Positions 24,611 through 26,128 of a DNA stretch of 26,128 nucleotides are shown in pieces. Positions within the stretch are counted from its first letter, which is position 1; each line of letters starts with the position of its first letter. The translations under genes and the position numbers were made by a program. A model generated the notes under the pieces. It was not told where the DNA came from. It searched no databases and worked only from the letters and a program-made list of their open reading frames with translations. The stretch is from JAAGZL01 sp050291725 (GTDB taxonomy: Bacteria > Pseudomonadota > Gammaproteobacteria > Chromatiales > Chromatiaceae): positions 1 to 26,128 of the forward strand of contig JBNKKH010000008.1 in the NCBI GenBank assembly GCA_050291725.1. The letters run 5' to 3'.

Positions 24611-25534
24611 ATGGTGAATTTAGATCTAACCCCATTCAGCAACCGCCTGCGCAAAAACCATCGCCACTGGGGTAAATGGGCGCGCCGCAGAGAGATTAGC
24701 TGCTACCGCATCTATGACCGGGATATCCCGGAGTTCCCTCTGGTTATCGACTGGTATGCAGGCCAGGTGCATGCCCAGATCTTTATCCGCGACGACCAGG
24801 AGATAGGAGAAGAGGATATTGCACCTGTAGTGTGCGAGGTGCTGGAGATACCAAGGCAAAATCTTGCATGCAAAAATCGACAGCAGCAGAAAGGAAGCAC
24901 CCAGTACGAACGTCTGCGCAGATATAGAAAGCCATTTGTAGTACATGAGGCGGGGCTGGCATTCGAAGTAGAACTACATAGCTATCTAGACACCGGGCTA
25001 TTTCTGGATCATCGCGACACCCGCGCTATGGTGCGAGATATGTCTCAGGATAGACGTGTTCTTAACCTATTCGCCTATACCAGTTCCTTTAGTGTTTATG
25101 CCGCTGCTGGCGGTGCAACAGGTACAGTCAGTGTTGATCTATCCAACACCTATCAGGAGTGGAGCCAGCGCAACTTTGAATTGAACAATATGGACCTCAA
25201 GCAACACCAGTTGGTGCGAGAGGATGTATTTAAATATCTCTATCTGGCCCAGAAAAACAGAGAGCGCTTTGATCTGATCATCCTGGACCCACCCAGCTTT
25301 TCTAACTCTAAGAAAATGCGTGACACCCTGGATGTGCAGCGGGACCACCCCAAGCTGTTAGAGGAGTGTGTACAACTGCTTAACCCTGGTGGCAAGATTA
25401 TCTTCTCCAACAACCGACGCAAATTCAAAATAGATCCCGCAATCGGTGAGCACGGTGAGGAGATAACCCATAAAACCATCCCGGAAGATTTTAAACGCCA
25501 CACCGCCCACAGGTGTTGGCTGTTCCAAGCATGA
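24611..25534 (+). CDS. RlmK-like 23S rRNA methyltransferase (stand-alone)
   Basis: A 307-residue SAM-dependent methyltransferase that aligns by eye with the C-terminal (RlmK) half of E. coli RlmKL, which makes m7G2069 in 23S rRNA. Shared stretches include FSNRLRKN (9-16), KWARRREISCYRIYDRDIPE, LHSYLDTGLFLDHRDTR (122-138), the SAM-site VLNLFAYTSSFSVYAAAGGA (150-169), LDPPSFSNSKKM (225-236), DVQRDHPKLL and IIFSNNRRKFK. The THUMP and RlmL (m2G2445) parts of the fused enzyme are absent, and no remnant of them is seen upstream. The protein starts neatly at the domain boundary, which suggests a genuine single-domain version. No strong Shine-Dalgarno precedes the ATG. It overlaps the next gene by four bases. 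Confidence 0.9.
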   Translation: MVNLDLTPFSNRLRKNHRHWGKWARRREISCYRIYDRDIPEFPLVIDWYAGQVHAQIFIRDDQEIGEEDIAPVVCEVLEIPRQNLACKNRQQQKGSTQYERLRRYRKPFVVHEAGLAFEVELHSYLDTGLFLDHRDTRAMVRDMSQDRRVLNLFAYTSSFSVYAAAGGATGTVSVDLSNTYQEWSQRNFELNNMDLKQHQLVREDVFKYLYLAQKNRERFDLIILDPPSFSNSKKMRDTLDVQRDHPKLLEECVQLLNPGGKIIFSNNRRKFKIDPAIGEHGEEITHKTIPEDFKRHTAHRCWLFQA

Positions 25535-25965
25535 TTGAACCCAGCGGAGCGGTTGCCCTGTTTATTGGCAGCTTTCTCGCATCTACCCTACTGCCCGGCG
25601 GGTCTGAGGCGATGCTGCTATATATGGCCAACAACAATCCGGAGAATCAGGGTCTCTACTGGTTTATCGCCACCCTGGGGAATAGCTTAGGAGGTATGAG
25701 TAGTTGGCTCATAGGTTGGTGGATCGCCCGACGCTTTCCTGAACGCATTCTGCAACAGCCTAAACAGAGAGCTGCGCTAGAACGCATTGCAAAACGTGGC
25801 TCTCCTATACTGCTGCTCTCCTGGTTGCCGGTGATTGGTGACCCACTGTGTCTTGCGGCAGGGTGGAGCGGAATTGGTGCCATCCCCTCCACTATATTCA
25901 TCACAATTGGCAAAGCAGTGCGCTATGCTGTGCTGCTGGGACTCTTTAACGGAATTTTTCTTTAG
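25531..25965 (+). CDS. yqaA: YqaA-like DedA-type membrane protein
   Basis: A 144-residue inner-membrane protein with about three to four hydrophobic segments. The pattern is YqaA-like: ALFIGSFLASTLLPGGSEAM near the start, then ATLGNSLGGMSSWLIGWWIA, RGSPILLLSWLPVIGDPLCL and AAGWSGIGAIPSTIFITIGK. These proteins are distant relatives of DedA/SNARE-associated membrane proteins; the function is not settled, with lipid or ion transport often suggested. I chose ATG 25531, which forms an ATGA overlap with the stop of the methyltransferase gene, over a GTG six codons upstream. The two genes form an operon. Confidence 0.85.
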   Translation: MIEPSGAVALFIGSFLASTLLPGGSEAMLLYMANNNPENQGLYWFIATLGNSLGGMSSWLIGWWIARRFPERILQQPKQRAALERIAKRGSPILLLSWLPVIGDPLCLAAGWSGIGAIPSTIFITIGKAVRYAVLLGLFNGIFL

Positions 25966-25985
25966 CAAAAAAAGAGGGCAGATCT

Positions 25986-26128
25986 GAATGGTACTTACTT
26001 AAGGTGGTGTTCTAGGTTTTCGTCATTCCGGCGTATGCCGGAATCCAGGAATATTGCACCGTCCAGCATTCTGGATCCCGGCATACGCCGGGATGACGAG
26101 GGCTTTTAGCCTTAAGTAAGTGCCATTC
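25986..26128. repeat. MITE-like palindromic repeat, right copy (complete)
   Basis: This is a complete 143-bp copy, running from GAATGGTACTTACTTAAGG to CCTTAAGTAAGTGCCATTC. The terminal inverted repeats are 19 bp with one difference. The last 141 bases are identical to bases 1-141. It begins 21 bases past the stop codon of the yqaA-like gene. A target-site duplication cannot be tested because the contig ends at the element. Confidence 0.85.

Noticed and set aside
24543..24617. 24-codon frame ending over the start of the RlmK-like gene (MSSYDQIKLRTTAEH...)
   Set aside because: The overlap could mean a leader peptide, but there is no clear ribosome site, no attenuator-like codon run, and no similarity to the missing RlmL part. 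Not enough to call a gene.
1..26128. Complete circular plasmid or excised mobile element, suggested by matching ends
   Set aside because: There is no replication, partition, mobilisation, integrase or phage gene. The overlap is a dispersed-type repeat of assembler k-mer length, and the genes are chromosomal in character.

Overview
This 26.1-kb window looks like a chromosomal segment from a gammaproteobacterium, probably aquatic. The evidence is a class GN ('marine') sortase with its VIT/VWA target, three proteins ending in the VPLPxAVWLF form of the PEP-CTERM/VPLPA sorting tail, a DUF523-DUF1722 (YbgA-type) protein, a stand-alone RlmK-like rRNA methyltransferase and moderate G+C. I cannot name the genus. 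No tRNA, rRNA, CRISPR array, replication gene, transposase or phage gene was seen.

The first 141 bases and the last 141 bases are identical. They are a palindromic, MITE-like repeat with 19-bp terminal inverted repeats. The exact length equals the largest k-mer of a common metagenome assembler, and the gene content is chromosomal. The contig is therefore most simply a false circle closed through a dispersed repeat, not a plasmid.

Layout. (1) 255-6395: a TPR-sulfotransferase (-), an EamA transporter (+), a VPLPA-tailed exported protein (-), two small membrane proteins set among AGTC-type heptamer repeats, and a DUF523-DUF1722 protein. The last gene overlaps a membrane diguanylate cyclase (6370-8661) with two periplasmic binding domains and an intact GGEEF site and I-site. 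(2) 8808-14704 (all -): a four-gene CoA-thioester module. It runs CitE-like lyase A, an acyl-CoA synthetase fused to a degenerate CitE domain, a mesaconyl-CoA hydratase-like double-hotdog protein, and CitE-like lyase B. A 183-bp palindromic repeat sits in the middle. The module could activate a C4/C5 dicarboxylate, hydrate it and cleave it, for example to glyoxylate plus propionyl-CoA. (3) 14989-18505 (+): an MltB-type lytic transglycosylase, then a 1.19-kb tandem duplication carrying two VPLPA-tailed metzincin-like proteases. The first copy has HMLAH in place of HELAH, so its catalytic Glu is gone. (4) 18568-24277 (all -): a DUF3857/transglutaminase protein, then a sortase operon of a 64-aa peptide, the VIT/VWA target, the class GN sortase and a YdjM-like membrane protein. 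(5) 24611-25965 (+): an RlmK-like methyltransferase coupled by ATGA to a YqaA-like membrane protein.

The points most worth following are the synthetase/pseudo-CitE fusion and its operon, the protease pair with a mosaic pattern of divergence and one apparently dead active site, and several families of palindromic or heptamer repeats sitting on gene ends. Family assignments come from motif recognition by eye. No searches or alignments were run.
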